A DNA stretch of 64,000 bases, taken from positions 175,405,741-175,469,740 of the forward strand of contig CM041465.1 in the NCBI GenBank assembly GCA_023213395.1, in the 5' to 3' direction. The notes under the pieces were generated by a model. It was not told the DNA's origin and did no database searches. It worked only from the letters and a program-made list of their open reading frames with translations. Position numbers and translations under genes: made by a program. This DNA is from Cycas panzhihuaensis. Lineage: Eukaryota > Cycadophyta. Positions 1 through 10,699 of this stretch are shown here, in pieces. How positions within the stretch are numbered: position 1 is the stretch's first letter; every line of letters begins with the position of its first letter.

Positions 1-1534
1 GAAGTTTGTTTTTTCAAAGTTGTTGTTAGTTGCCGTCTAATGAAATACACTGAGGAAATCTCTTCAGTGAGTGGTAACTGCCCCAAACTCTGTTCATACT
101 ACAGAGAAGATGTACGACTGAGTTACAAAAGCCAACAGTCCATCCATTACACTCTACAGTTGTGTGCCCTTCAAATATTATGTGAAGATCGTTTTCTTTG
201 TATGATCCATCAAAATCTCTAAAACTCACATGGATCTATCATATGCAGTGGGCAATCACATTTTCAAATTTAGTTTTTGGATCCAATCCTTCGTTCGACC
301 GAAATTCGTCTATGTATAATCAGTTTTACATCACAGTGGCGCCATTTTTTTGACCCTTCAAAAAATTAAGATTTTTGACTTTATAAAAATGATCTTAGGT
401 TATGAAATTAAGGATATTCCTCAAATATGTCTTTTTTCATAATCCTTCTTTTCTAAAGTTTAAAATTTTTAGTTACTTTTAATACTTATTTCATCATTTT
501 TAAGCCAATTTCAGCCTTTTTTTATATTTTTTGAAGTTATTTTTACACACGAAAAAATTTACAAGTGTAAAAATTAACTTCAATCAAGTGAATTTTTTAG
601 TGATTTATGTATTGATTGTGAACAAGTCACATTGTACTTGATTCTATAAGGCTCCCTATGAGGTGACCTTGATGCCCTAAAGTCTAAAAAAAGAGCTCAA
701 AATCACTTATTTCTAATAAAAAATCACTTTATTTGGGGCTAGTTAGGGCTATTTTGAAGTCCTAACATTGTGGTGGTGGCTTGATCTCATGGCGCATTTC
801 ATTAAAATCAGTATTTTGTGGTCGTTTTTTTGCATTAAAACGAAACCACTCAAGGCATAACAAGCAATCAAGCATATCTTCATTTGACACTTAACACATT
901 TTGCTCTTTTTAAGTACTTTTTGGAACACTTCAAGTGTTATTTTACGTACTCAATTTGCTTCATTTGAAGCTCTTTTATTGATTATCAAGGATTGTAAAG
1001 CAACATCACCACTCACTTAATCAATTTACTCTAAGCCCACTTTAATAATTAAAAATTGCTTAAAAAATTTGTTGGAGAGGCCCAAAAAAGGTTCAAAACT
1101 TGCCTCTAAAAATCTCAAACTTGGTGCATTACCTAGGAGGCCAATCGACCGTACAGTTAGTGCTTGACAATTGAGATTCTCTTGGAGAAAAGGGGGTTCG
1201 AAAAGGGTGTTATTAGGGTTGTGAATCCCAAGGAAAGCACGATACTACCGTGTAGATCAACCCTACCAAGCCTTGTCTTAGATTTGATTTGGCCAATTGT
1301 TGGATCTATCTAAAAAGCTCAGGGTTGGATCCACTCTTTACCTAGCCCTCCACCCCTCATCACTCTCTTCAGTTGTTGGATCTTCCTTGGAAGATCAATG
1401 TTGTTGGTGTGTTAGAAGGTGGAACTTAAACGGCGAAAGCTTTGAGTCTCTAAGTCATCTGCTAGCTTCAAGAAACCTTAAACAACGTTAACATTATCGA
1501 TGCTCTTAATATGCTTAATGCATGCATTATAAAG
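1..1534. other. Unassigned AT-rich region left of G1
   Basis: No conserved protein domain, LTR boundary or RNA gene is recognisable here. Both strands carry only short open stretches (at most 67 codons) without recognisable similarity. The first 1.1 kb is T/A-rich. 1140-1500 is more balanced in base composition but has no open frame that can be supported. The only structure I see is the imperfect inverted repeat at 533-581. This may be decayed repeat DNA or a non-coding flank of the G1 insertion. Confidence 0.5.
533..581. repeat. Imperfect inverted repeat
   Basis: A 16-base arm (533-548) is matched by a 17-base reverse complement (565-581) with one extra base. They are separated by a 16-base AT-rich spacer. 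The pair could form a hairpin. No terminal duplication was found that would make it a small inverted-repeat transposon. Confidence 0.6.
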
Positions 1535-2249
1535 TGTTGTGATTATATTTGACACCTGTGCATTCGGGGAAAGGAAAGTATGAAAAACCAATGGTATTTT
1601 TGTAAGCAACTAGTCGGCATGCATTCGAGATAGAGAATGGATGAAACAGAGCCTAGAATACAATCCATCCCGCCGCAGGAACGGACGTTGTACAACAGGA
1701 ATGCATCAAACTGAGAAAGGAACGAACATTGGGCAACAGGAACATAGCAAACAGAATGGAACATTGCGGAACAAATGTGACACGCGGACAGTCGTACGGA
1801 CGAAGGGTCATATTAAGTAACTAACAAAGAATGATTAATGATTGAACAGGGGTCCATTCGGAAGAACGGACGGTTGCGTCTGTAGACGCAACCATTCTGT
1901 GACAGGAATGTATAGAGTATTTAAACACATCCATTTGTTGGAATGGATGTGAGAGCCGAGTTGGTGATTCTAACGGTACCTTATTTGATATGGTTGACCA
2001 GTCAGACTGGAATGGACCTTATATGATGTAATATTGACTATTGTCTAATAAAATAAGAGAGTTATGTGCAAAAGCATGTGTACTTATTAAGAAATGCATG
2101 GTGAATGTATGTGTATGAGTTACTTGTGGACTTATGTGGCTTAATAAATGAAGACTATGTATGTTAACCACTTGCACACACCCTAAACTACAGTGGAAAC
2201 CCTTGACAAGTGAAGATCTTGCAATAAGGAGAAAATCTATAAGTCAACA
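1535..2249 (+). repeat. G1 5' LTR
   Basis: It begins TGTTGTG and ends ..CAACA just before the primer-binding site. The first ~190 bp match 10700-10889, including the shared ACACCTGTGCATTC block and the later CAGCATGCATTC-like block. U3 contains a perfect hairpin and a TATTTAA box. The left flank is taaag. The target duplication cannot be checked because the other end is lost. Confidence 0.85.
1872..1925 (+). promoter_or_regulatory. G1 LTR core promoter with upstream hairpin
   Basis: A perfect 9-bp inverted repeat (GGTTGCGTC, 1872-1880; GACGCAACC, 1885-1893) with a 4-base loop lies about 25 bp upstream of a TATTTAA box (1919-1925). The position fits the U3 promoter, with transcription starting some 30 bp further on. 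Promoter function is inferred from position and motif. Confidence 0.5.
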
Positions 2250-2250
2250 T

Positions 2251-2263
2251 TGGTTCCGTTGCC
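2251..2263 (+). promoter_or_regulatory. G1 primer-binding site, tRNA-Asp type
   Basis: TGGTTCCGTTGCC begins one base after the 5' LTR. It matches the complement of the plant tRNA-Asp 3' end (TGGCGCCGTTGCC) at 11 of 13 positions. It does not match the usual tRNA-iMet site (TGGTATCAGAGC). tRNA-Asp priming is known for Athila-type gypsy elements. The two mismatches are probably decay. Confidence 0.6.
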
Positions 2264-2610
2264 TAAGTCCACTAAGTGGAGGGAAGAGAAACCGAAAAAT
2301 TTATGTGCAAAAAACAAGTCACCCTACCTGTCACAGTGATGGCAGGCTCTAACTAAGCCTAGACATCCAGTGGGACCTTCCAATGCCACCAAAACAGCCT
2401 TCGAAGGCGGAGGAGTCACAAACAAAACCTCAGGGAATAACGGAATGAAACAGGCAGAGAGCCTTAAAATGGTCCCGAGAAAAGAAGTTAAGGAGAGCAA
2501 GGAGATTGAGTATCAATAAAAAAGACAACCCAAATGAATCAGTGGAAGGATCTTAGGCAAGTGGAGCCCAAACACCACGAGGAATAGAAAATAGAGGTCG
2601 AGGGGGGCCC

Positions 2611-4115
2611 ATGACAACCACACCTGCTCCAAAGAAATATCACAACGAAGGGAAGGATATGAAGCAAGAGGAAGAAGAAACAAATAACCTTGAGATGGAA
2701 CAAAGTTTGGACTCTACTCCTAAGGACCTGAGTGGCAACGAGGAAAAGGCAGAGGAAGGTCCCCAGGCACACTGGGAAAACCATTTGATTAAACAACTCT
2801 TTGAAGATCCACCAAAGGGAAGCAGGGATCATCGTATATAATAACAACTCCGGTAGCAACGTAAATACCAGAAGTACTAGGGATAATCCAACTAAAATCA
2901 CCTATACATAATCCTTTGTTCGTGAAAGAGAATAGTAGGGAAGAAACACCACCAAGGAGACTCTACAAGAAGTTTCCCGAAGTGAAGGCAACAACTCCAC
3001 CTCAAAAGGAGGAGGGGAGGAATAGGTCTATAATGGCACACCACAGGGAATTTGGAAAACTCATTTTTGATGACTCGACCGATGCTACAGAACACATCTA
3101 CTTATTCCAGAGATTGATTAATCTTAAAAAAATCACAGATGGAGATGAAATTAGAGAGAGATTCATATATTCATTAAAGGGTGTACCATTAGCATGGTAT
3201 AAGCAACTAGACCCACACAAATCTTGGAATGAAGTCAAAAAAGAGTTCGAAGCGAGGTTTTGAAGTATAGAAACAATGGTATCATAGAACTAACGCTAAG
3301 GGAGATACAACAAAAGCCAGGGGAGTCCGTCATAACATACATTAGCAGAATAGATATGATCGTTGCTGCCATGACAAACAACGAGAAGATCACGGACTTG
3401 AGTATGCGTACTTTCTTTGTGAACGGATTAAACGCCAAGCTAAGGAATGCAATGGTATTGCATCCCTTGAAATCGTACAAGCACGTGCCAGAATTGCCCT
3501 TGGACTTTGAAAAAGAGATAGATACTAAGAGAATAGCCTATGACCCCTTAGTGGTAAGATTGCAAGAAGAAATAAATCAATTGAAGACACATAACTTGAA
3601 TAGACCTTTATGTCAAATGACTAAGACAGAGGAGAATACAGAGATAGAAGCCCTGAGGATGGAAGTGGCTAGACTAAAATTACAACACCGAGATAACCCC
3701 GAAGAGGATTCCAACAAACATCGGGGTAAAGAACCCCCAATTGAGAAATGGTGTCATATTTATGAAGAGAATACTCACACCACGAAGGAGTATGAATGTA
3801 ATGCAAGATACCGTAAACAAAATGCTTGGTGCCATATTTGCGACCAATGAACACATAATACGCAGGATTGTTATTTCAATACCATAGGCACCAACGCCCA
3901 AGGGAGAGGGCAAGGGAGAAACAATATTAATACTCGTACAATATACACAACAAGGACACAACAGGAGAACCCAAAGAAGAAACCTCCATTGGGTAGATGT
4001 TTGATATGTTTGGAATACGAATATTGGAAGTCAGATTGTCCAATAGCAAAGATCCAGAAGGAAATGTAAAAATTGTGGTCCAAGGACTCACACCATCGAC
4101 GAGTGCAAAGGCAAG
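2611..4115 (+). pseudogene. G1 gag (capsid and CCHC zinc knuckles), frameshifted
   Basis: This is the capsid/nucleocapsid gene of G1. An acidic, K/E-rich N-terminal stretch (2611-2841) is followed by a Retrotrans_gag-type core at about 3040-3480. The core has GVPLAWYKQL and the W-N-E-V-K-K-E-F-E-A-R-F block. A frameshift near 3262 breaks the core. Zinc knuckles follow: CHICDQxTHNTQDC near 3830-3875 is CX2CX4HX4C with a stop inside. A second near 4000-4050 has Tyr in place of His, and a third lies near 4070-4110. At least three stops or shifts make it non-coding. In sense it precedes the protease, as expected for gag-pol. Confidence 0.75.
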
Positions 4116-4133
4116 GGTAAGGCCCTAAACGGG

Positions 4134-5177
4134 GTGACAATTATACTGGGATCTCCAAAAAACGTCAACCTGCAAACTCAGAGAAATGAAGGAAAAAAAA
4201 ACTACCCTAACCCAAAGGTAGAAATTGATCGCTTTGCTGCTGCTAAGAAAGCATTGGAAGAAGTTGCACAAGAAGAAGCAATTAAACCGCTACCCCTAGG
4301 GAAACCAGACATAAAACAAGTATGTCAGAAAAAAAACAAAAAAGTAGAGGAGCAAGCATTACTAGAAAACTTAAAAGAAAACCCCAAGAAGGAAGAACTC
4401 TTGCACAAATTGATACGCATGGAAGACTTAGTCAACCAATTAAACTTAATCATTCCATTGGGGAAAGTTATCGAATGGATAAAAGGAGGGAATATACATC
4501 TGAAGGAAGCCTATAGAAGCCTACATAAAATCAAACCATCTTGTGACTTGGATCCATCAGTAGATATCAACATTTTGGGGGTAAACCTCAAAAACGTTAT
4601 TGTAGATGGAGTAGCAACTGTGAATGTATCACCAACCCAAACATGGAAGAAGCTAAGAAACCCACGATTATCACCCACGAATTACTCATTGAAGTTGGCC
4701 AACAAATTACTAGTCAAACCGGTGGGATGATTAGAGAATATTCAAGTGAATGCAGCCGGCATTATCGTTCCCATTGATTTCACAATCGTAGACATCGTCA
4801 AGGACATGGTCACCTACCCAACATTATTAGGAAGACCAGGGTTATATCAGACTAAATGTTTGCAAAGTTGGAAAGATGTAACATTCACCCTTATGGACAG
4901 AGTAAACGAGATCGTCCTCCCCATGTTGGTGAAAGGGAAGTACACAATGGAAGTAATTCTAGACGACGCATCCAGCATAACAATCGCCACCCAAGAGACT
5001 TCCTCCACTTTCGATGAAGCCAATCTATACCATACAACGGAAGAAATCAACCGTATAATCGATGCCCATGAATATGAACCAAACATTTACGAGGAGCTAC
5101 AATCAAAAGCATCATTCGACGAAGAAGAAACCAATAATATGGTTCGATATTGGATGGACAACTCATATGAAGTATAA
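4134..5177 (+). pseudogene. G1 protease region
   Basis: Two open pieces (4134-4730 and 4746-5177) carry the retropepsin-like segment. Near 4590-4640 is NVIVDGVATVNV, where active elements have a D-G-G/S-G type motif. The flap side continues with LKLANKLL..PVG, and then the second half with YPTLLGRPGL at ~4820. YPTLLGRPWL-like motifs are characteristic of plant gypsy proteases. The N-terminal 150 codons are K/E-rich linker with predicted coiled-coil character. A stop or shift lies at 4731-4745. The catalytic loop looks changed, so protease activity is unlikely. Confidence 0.7.
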
Positions 5178-5293
5178 CCCTCTTCATTTCGTTGTAATTT
5201 GTTATCGAAATGTTTTTCAATTGACAATGAATCAAATAATAATTTAGATTATATGTGTGTCAAGAATCTTAATTAACTGTTAGATAGTAGCTT

Positions 5294-5467
5294 AGTAGAA
5301 GTGGAATTTCAAATAAAAAACAAAGTGCATGTAAATTTGATAACTCCTAAAACCTCTCATTCACCTCATCCCCATCCCTTAATAGAAGTGGAATTTCAAA
5401 TAAAAAGCAAAGTGCATGTAAATTTGATAACTCCTAAAACCTCTCATTCACCTCATCCCCATCCCTA
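5294..5467 (+). repeat. 87-bp direct tandem repeat in G1
   Basis: Two nearly identical copies lie head to tail (about 5294-5380 and 5381-5467). The period is 87 bp, equal to 29 codons, so the duplication preserves reading frame. It lies in the proline/histidine-rich linker between the protease and the second gag-like stretch. Only about two bases differ between copies. Confidence 0.9.
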
Positions 5468-5609
5468 CCCCCCTCCTAACCCCTCATCCCCATTTTCCAT
5501 CCCTAAAGCCGATTTAGGAGATCTGGCCAATCTTCCTTCCGACTCTAAGGAAATCTTTCCAAACCCCTCTACCAAAAACCAACAAGTTGAGGGAATATCC
5601 CACCCCTGA
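5301..5609 (+). pseudogene. G1 Pro/His/Ser-rich linker ORF
   Basis: A 102-codon open stretch is built from the in-frame duplicated 29-codon unit followed by a Pro/Ser-rich segment. It has no recognisable domain. It lies between protease and the second gag-like module and was probably a linker in the ancestral polyprotein. Whether it was ever translated separately is unknown. Confidence 0.4.
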
Positions 5610-5638
5610 CCAAAATTCCTCCATGAATTAGATATTAT

Positions 5639-6275
5639 ATGGAACATCAGTTACAATACAAGATATTAGATAAAACACAATGGATTATTGATTTTGTAAC
5701 CACCCTTCATGATAATGTATGGTGGTGCTACATAGGCCATCACCATACCCTGCAAACATGGGAAAATTTACAATCAACCTTTAGACTTAGGTTTGATCCA
5801 CCTCAAAACTTCATAATTACAGAATTCTTGGTAGGAGAATACGCCAACAAGCATCTCCTTAGGTGCAGAAGGTTATGGAAACATTGGAGTATTCCTAAGT
5901 TACATTGGACCCACCTTTTTATTCATACCTTGGGAACTTTAGCGAAGACATGGTTCTTGAAGCAAGAACAACTATGACAGGTAGCATGGAAAGAAATAGA
6001 GCATTCATTTACCCAAGCCTTCTCATACTCTTCTAAAAATCAAGTACTACATAAAGTATTAAAAAATATAAGGGATATAAGTAGAGAAGTAGAAAAAAAT
6101 TTAATGTCAATTGAAAACATTGGAGATACAGAAGACAGCGGTAATGAAGAGAGGGGGGAGAAAGAAGAAGCTAGAAACCTACCTCCAGAATACATAGAAT
6201 TGAAATATGGGCAAAGAGACATAGAGGGTACACCTATTCACCCAGTGGGGAAAGAAAAGCAACACAAAGAGCCTT
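5639..6275 (+). pseudogene. G1 second gag-like module between protease and RT
   Basis: The translated stretch contains WWCYIG, QTWENLQSTFRLRF, then WTHLFIHTLGTLAKTWFL. It continues through one stop at 5976 into WKEIEHSFTQAFSY and an acidic tail (to ~6275). The W-T-H-L-F-I-H-T-L-G..W(Y/F)L block resembles capsid-like segments of plant gypsy gag proteins. Finding it downstream of protease, in addition to the gag at 2916-3850, is unusual. It could be a lineage-specific domain, or a duplication or recombination of another gag. The domain assignment is by eye and moderate. Confidence 0.5.
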
Positions 6276-6289
6276 AGACAACTCAAATA

Positions 6290-7330
6290 AACCTTGGGTA
6301 AAAAACAAACCTTAAAAACATTACTATTGGTAACTATTGGGATGAAAAAACAGTAGCAGAAATGCAAGCACTATTCGAAGAGTACCGAGATGTTTTTGCT
6401 TGGTATTACAAAGACCTTAAAGGGATCCCACCTAAAATTGAAATGCATCACATTGATTTAATTGAAGGGGTGAAACGCATGAAACAAAGACCTTATAGGA
6501 TGAATCCACAATAAAGGAGAAAGTAAAGGCGGAAATATACAAAATGTTAGAAGCGGGATACATATATGAAATTGAGTATAGCAATTGGGTAAGTCCCGTT
6601 GTGGTTGTACCCAAGAAGAACGGGAAAATCCGAGTATGCGTAGATTACCAAAAACTTAATAAAGTTACCAAAAAGGATCCCTTTTTTATTCCTTTCACAG
6701 AAGAAATTTTAGAAACTGTAGGGGGGAAAGAAGTCTACTCCTTCACAGATGGATTTAGTGGATATAATCAAGTGAGCATCGCACCTGAGGATCAACATAA
6801 AACCACTTTCATAACCAAATGGGGAACATACGCATACTGAGTTATGCCATTTGGACTCACAAACACTCCAACAACTTTCCAAAGGATAGTACTCAACATA
6901 TTTAGAAAATTGATCAAAAAAGCAGTTGTTGTATTTCTAGATGGTTGGACTTTATATGGAGTAATGAAAAACCACATGGAAATCCTAAGGACAATGTTAC
7001 AAACCTGTAGAGAAAACAAGTTATGCCTAAACCCAGAAAAGTGCACCTTCTTGGTACCCTTTGGAAACCTTCTGGGCCATGTCGTAAGTAAAGATGGTTT
7101 AATGACAGATCCGACCAAGATAGTAGCCATCCTACATTTTCCCCAATCCCATAACCAGAAGCAAGTGAAAGGATTCTTAGGGTTGACGGGATATTATCGA
7201 AAGTTTGTGAAACATTATGCTCAGATAGCGGAACCGTTGGAAGATCTTCTAAAAAAGGAAATGGACTGGCAATGGGGGCCAAACCAACAAAGAGCATTCG
7301 AAACCCTAAAATGCACAATATCATCACCCT
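6290..7330 (+). pseudogene. G1 reverse transcriptase
   Basis: This is a gypsy-type reverse transcriptase that would copy element RNA into DNA. In order: YRDVFAWYYKDLKGIPP (~6390), GYIYEIEYSNWVSPVVVVPKKNGKIRVCVDY (~6555-6650), YSFTDGFSGYNQ (~6735), VMPFGLTNTPTTFQ (~6843), then VVFLDGWTLYG (~6925), and GFLGLTGYYRKF (~7170). The active-site box is normally F/Y-x-D-D. Here the second Asp is Gly (FLDG), which should abolish polymerisation. A stop lies at 6838-6840, and a further break occurs near 6514. Confidence 0.88.
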
Positions 7331-7740
7331 CAGACATGCTTTCCAGATTGGAATAAAATATTCCATGTGCACGTTGACGCTTCCCAGTATGCAATTGGAT
7401 GTGTTCTGGCACAACTTGGGGACAACAACGCGGATAGACCCATATACTTCGCCAGTCCAAAATTAACCAAGGCTGAACAAAATTACACAACAACGGAAAG
7501 GGAAGGGCTTGGAATGGTGTACGCCCTACAAATGTTTCGCCATTATTTATTGGCAAATCCTTTCATAATTGACATAGATCATCACTTATGTACCTGGTGA
7601 ATAAACCATTGTTGAGAGGGCGTATTAGCCGTTGGCTGATGTTGTTCCAAGAGTTTACTTTCCGAATCATAGTAAAAACAAAGAAAGCCCATATTATTCA
7701 TGATCAACTTTTAAGAATACATAATGGCGAAAAGGCGGTT
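7331..7740 (+). pseudogene. G1 RNase H
   Basis: The RNase H domain that removes RNA from the hybrid follows RT directly after a frameshift near 7350. Visible motifs are HVDASQYAIGCVLAQ (first catalytic Asp), RPIYFASPKLTKAEQNYTTTEREGL (catalytic Glu region), YALQMFRHYLL and the IDIDHH segment. A frameshift near 7590 separates this from the linker to integrase (LLRGRISRWLMLFQEF). Confidence 0.85.
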
Positions 7741-9015
7741 CAAGTCCTAAATGACTTTTCGGATGCAGTGCTCTTCAATGTGGAATCAATCCCCGTAGAA
7801 TGGTATCAGGACATAATGGAATTTTTAGTTACAAGGCAATGTCCACCAACCATGGATAATGTGCAGAAACAGAACTTAGTGAGAAAATCAGAGCCTTACC
7901 AATTAATCGGGGGACAGTTATATCGACTAGGGCCAGATGATGTTTTGCGTCGATGCATATCTCAGGCCCATGAGGGTATTGCCGGAGGACACACAGGGAC
8001 AAAGAATACACAAAGAAAAATCTTAACAGCTAGATTTTGATGGCCAACCATGTTTGAGAACATAAAAGACTGGATAAAAAGATGTGACTATTGCCAAAGG
8101 GTAGGGAAACCCAATAAACGAGATCTTAATCCCTTAAATCCGATTCTTCCCTTGGCACCCTTTGAGAAATGGGGCCTAGATTTTATTGGACCAATCAAAC
8201 CATCTATAAGAAGAACACAAACTCATTACATTCTAGTAGCTACAGATTATGCCACAAAATGGGTGGAAGCTAGACCACTATAGAAAGTAGATTCAACCAA
8301 TACAGCTAGGTTTCTCTATGAGGTTATCATCACCAAGTTTGGATGTCCTATTGAGTTGATTAGCGATCAAGGAGTCCATTTCCTCAATGAGGTGATCAAA
8401 GAACTAACAGAAACATTCCTGATCACACATCCATGCCATATTACCCCCATGCAAATGGACAAGCGGAAAGCCCCAATAAGATTCTAGAGAACTGTCTACA
8501 AAAGGTGTGTGATATCAGTAGATCCGATTGGGCAAAAAAACCATCGTCCTTCCTATGGCATTCCATACCACTTATAAGCAAGCCACAAGACATACCCCAT
8601 TTAAGTTAGTATATGGGGTAGAAGCCATACTTCCCATTGAATTTCAGATACCCAGTCTAAGAATTGCCTTGGCTTGTCAGCTGGACGATACCGAATCTTT
8701 ACGAGAACGCTTATGGCAACTAATTCAACTTGATGGAGATAGGTAGAATTCATAATGGCTACAAGAAATTGAAAAAATGAGATAAAAGGCATGGCACAAC
8801 CGCCATCTTAGATGCCCTCAGTTCAAAGAAGGGGAATAAGTATTATTACACGACAGCAAATTTCACACCTATCTCGGTAAACTGAAGCCAAGATGGTTGG
8901 GACCTTCTCAGGTGGAAAAGATATATCACAACGGATCAATCCAACTTCAAGACATGAATGGATATAAACTGCCTACCCTAGTCAACAACAGTAGATTAAA
9001 GAAATATCACCATTA
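7741..9015 (+). pseudogene. G1 integrase
   Basis: Integrase would insert the cDNA. The N-terminal HHCC zinc finger is seen as HEGIAGGHTGTKNT..CDYCQR (~7970-8095). The core has LDFIGPI with the first Asp (~8180), ISDQGVHF with the second Asp (~8365), and, after a frameshift, NGQAES with the catalytic Glu (~8455). The C-terminal part has KLKPRWLGP and LVNNSRLKKYH (~8880-9010). A stop at 8281-8283 and a shift near 8440 inactivate the frame. No chromodomain follows, unlike G2 and G3. Confidence 0.85.
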
Positions 9016-9489
9016 ACTCCAATACGAGTCAACTGGATGTATAATACGTGTTGCGTGAAGTTGCAAGACAACTGAAGTTGTCCTAGTATCGACACCGTGA
9101 CTCTACACCAGTACATAAACATAAAAATCCTTATAAAAAAAATCAAAAAATAGAGAAAAACTAACCGTAATTCATAAAATTCATACATTTAGACAAAAGT
9201 CCAAGCAAATTACACTTTGCATTCTGAGTTGAGAATGTAACCAGCCAAAAGGAACCCTCAGAAGATGGCACAATCCTCCCAGGGAATGCAAAAGACAAAA
9301 AACGGCCAGAAAGTGGAACCATTCCAAAAATGGAACAGACTAAACAGTGTACGTTCCGAAACAAGAATGCAACCCGAATGGATAAGAAAAATTGATTTAT
9401 AAGGAATGAAACCCTAGAATCATTTCGTCATTCGAACGCACAGACGAACAAAGCCAAATAACAGCCCAAGAATGAATGATTCAATCAAC
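9016..9489 (+). other. G1 spacer between integrase and ORF3
   Basis: There is no open frame of note. It contains a small perfect hairpin (GACAACT..AGTTGTC, 9067-9082). It is probably non-coding leader for the downstream ORF, possibly with its own splice acceptor or promoter. None can be named with confidence. Confidence 0.4.
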
Positions 9490-10608
9490 CGTATGAATTA
9501 AGAAGCGCACGTCTACAAAGATAAAGATTGTAGGTATTCAAGAAACCTATCTGCCAAAACTCCAAGGAGAATTCCAAGAATTGCCGGAGGATTTCAAGGA
9601 AAAAGTTAAACACGCTAGATGGGAGGACTTTGTCATCATGCCTCCATTGTATTGGGATCCAGAATTGTTGGAAGAAATCATTGTAGCCATGAAATGGAAC
9701 AAGGGGGAAGTGCAAATAGATGCGGCAACCATTCACGAGGTGACAAAGGTCATCCAAGGAAGGAGAAACCCCCGTGATAACAAAGAAATCTAAAGTAGAC
9801 AGAGAGACATGGACAAAAGAACTCTGTGCCCTAAACGCCCAAGTTTACTCCGAGGGCATCCGAATTGTGGATATTTCAAATAGAAAATTGCAATGGGTTG
9901 CCAAAATTTTAATGTCCAAATTCCTCTCAAAGCAAAAGCATACATACATTCCTAGAGGGTTAGTACCCTTATTGCTGGCACTACGAGATGGGGTTAAGAT
10001 GAATAGGTGTGAGTTCTTATCCAACAGCATTAAGCAGCAATTAGGGAGCTCCAGATTCACCCCTTCAGACAACCATCGGTGTTGCTCGCCTTATTATTTC
10101 AGCAATGTCCAGATATTCATCCCCCTTCCTTACCTATTCAACTGGGGGAAGCGATGATAAAAAAGTGGATTAATATTATGCCGAGTGGTACCCAGGACCC
10201 GAGAGTGAAGCGACAGTTCAAAGCGGAGATGGCCAAAGTCTTGAAATGGGTACAACACAAGCTTGGGACCTCTCTTCCACTTCGATAGAAGCAACCAACA
10301 AAAAGGGGCCCAAAAAGAAGTAGGGAACAGCCAGAAGAAGAGAAGCTACCAAGAGAATGGGAGACGAAGCTTCCTCAAGTAGTTTTAGAACCGGGGGAAG
10401 GTTCTTCACAAACACCCTTAAGTAGAAAGGGTACACAGATCATTCAGTTACTACAAGAGCTGGAAGAGGGCTACAAGGCACAAATAATGGAATTATAGAA
10501 AAAACTTAAGGAAAAGGATGCGATAATAGCTACCCTTACACAAATTAATGAGGATATTATCAGAGCCACCGAGCCAACAGATCAACTAGGACTACAGGAG
10601 CAACCCTA
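9490..10608 (+). pseudogene. G1 accessory ORF after integrase (ORF3), coiled-coil C-terminus
   Basis: The sense-strand frame carries FQELPEDFKEKVKHARWEDF, PPLYWDPELLEEII, then YSEGIRIVDISNRKLQWVAKIL and YIPRGLVPLLLALRDG (to ~9990). It shifts frame near 10070 and continues as MIKKWINIMPSG..RVKRQFKAEMAKVL. After stops it becomes a heptad-like K/E/L-rich tail (~10435-10560, LLQELEEGYKAQIMEL). It ends just before the polypurine tract. ORFs in this position occur in Athila/Tat elements, where some are called env-like. I see no signal peptide or transmembrane segment, so an envelope role is not supported. Function unknown. Confidence 0.6.
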
Positions 10609-10612
10609 ATTT

Positions 10613-10631
10613 CAAAAGGGGGGAGGAGAAA
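10613..10631 (+). promoter_or_regulatory. G1 polypurine tract
   Basis: A purine run with six G residues (AAAAGGGGGGAGGAGAAAG) lies after ORF3. It fits the plus-strand priming site. It ends about 70 bp before the recognisable 3' LTR start (10700), whereas the tract normally abuts the LTR. An insertion or a misjudged LTR edge may explain the gap. Confidence 0.6.
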
Positions 10632-10699
10632 GCACAAAATTTTGAAATTTTTGATATTGAGCACAGATGCTCAACCATTTTTTTTTTACCCCAGATAGA

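Noticed and set aside
1-1534. A host gene left of G1 (open stretches at 40-222 and 1297-1491).
   Set aside because: The frames are short, overlap on opposite strands and match no family.
9490-10608. G1 ORF3 as a retroviral-type envelope gene.
   Set aside because: No signal peptide, transmembrane helix or cleavage site is seen. The position alone is not enough.
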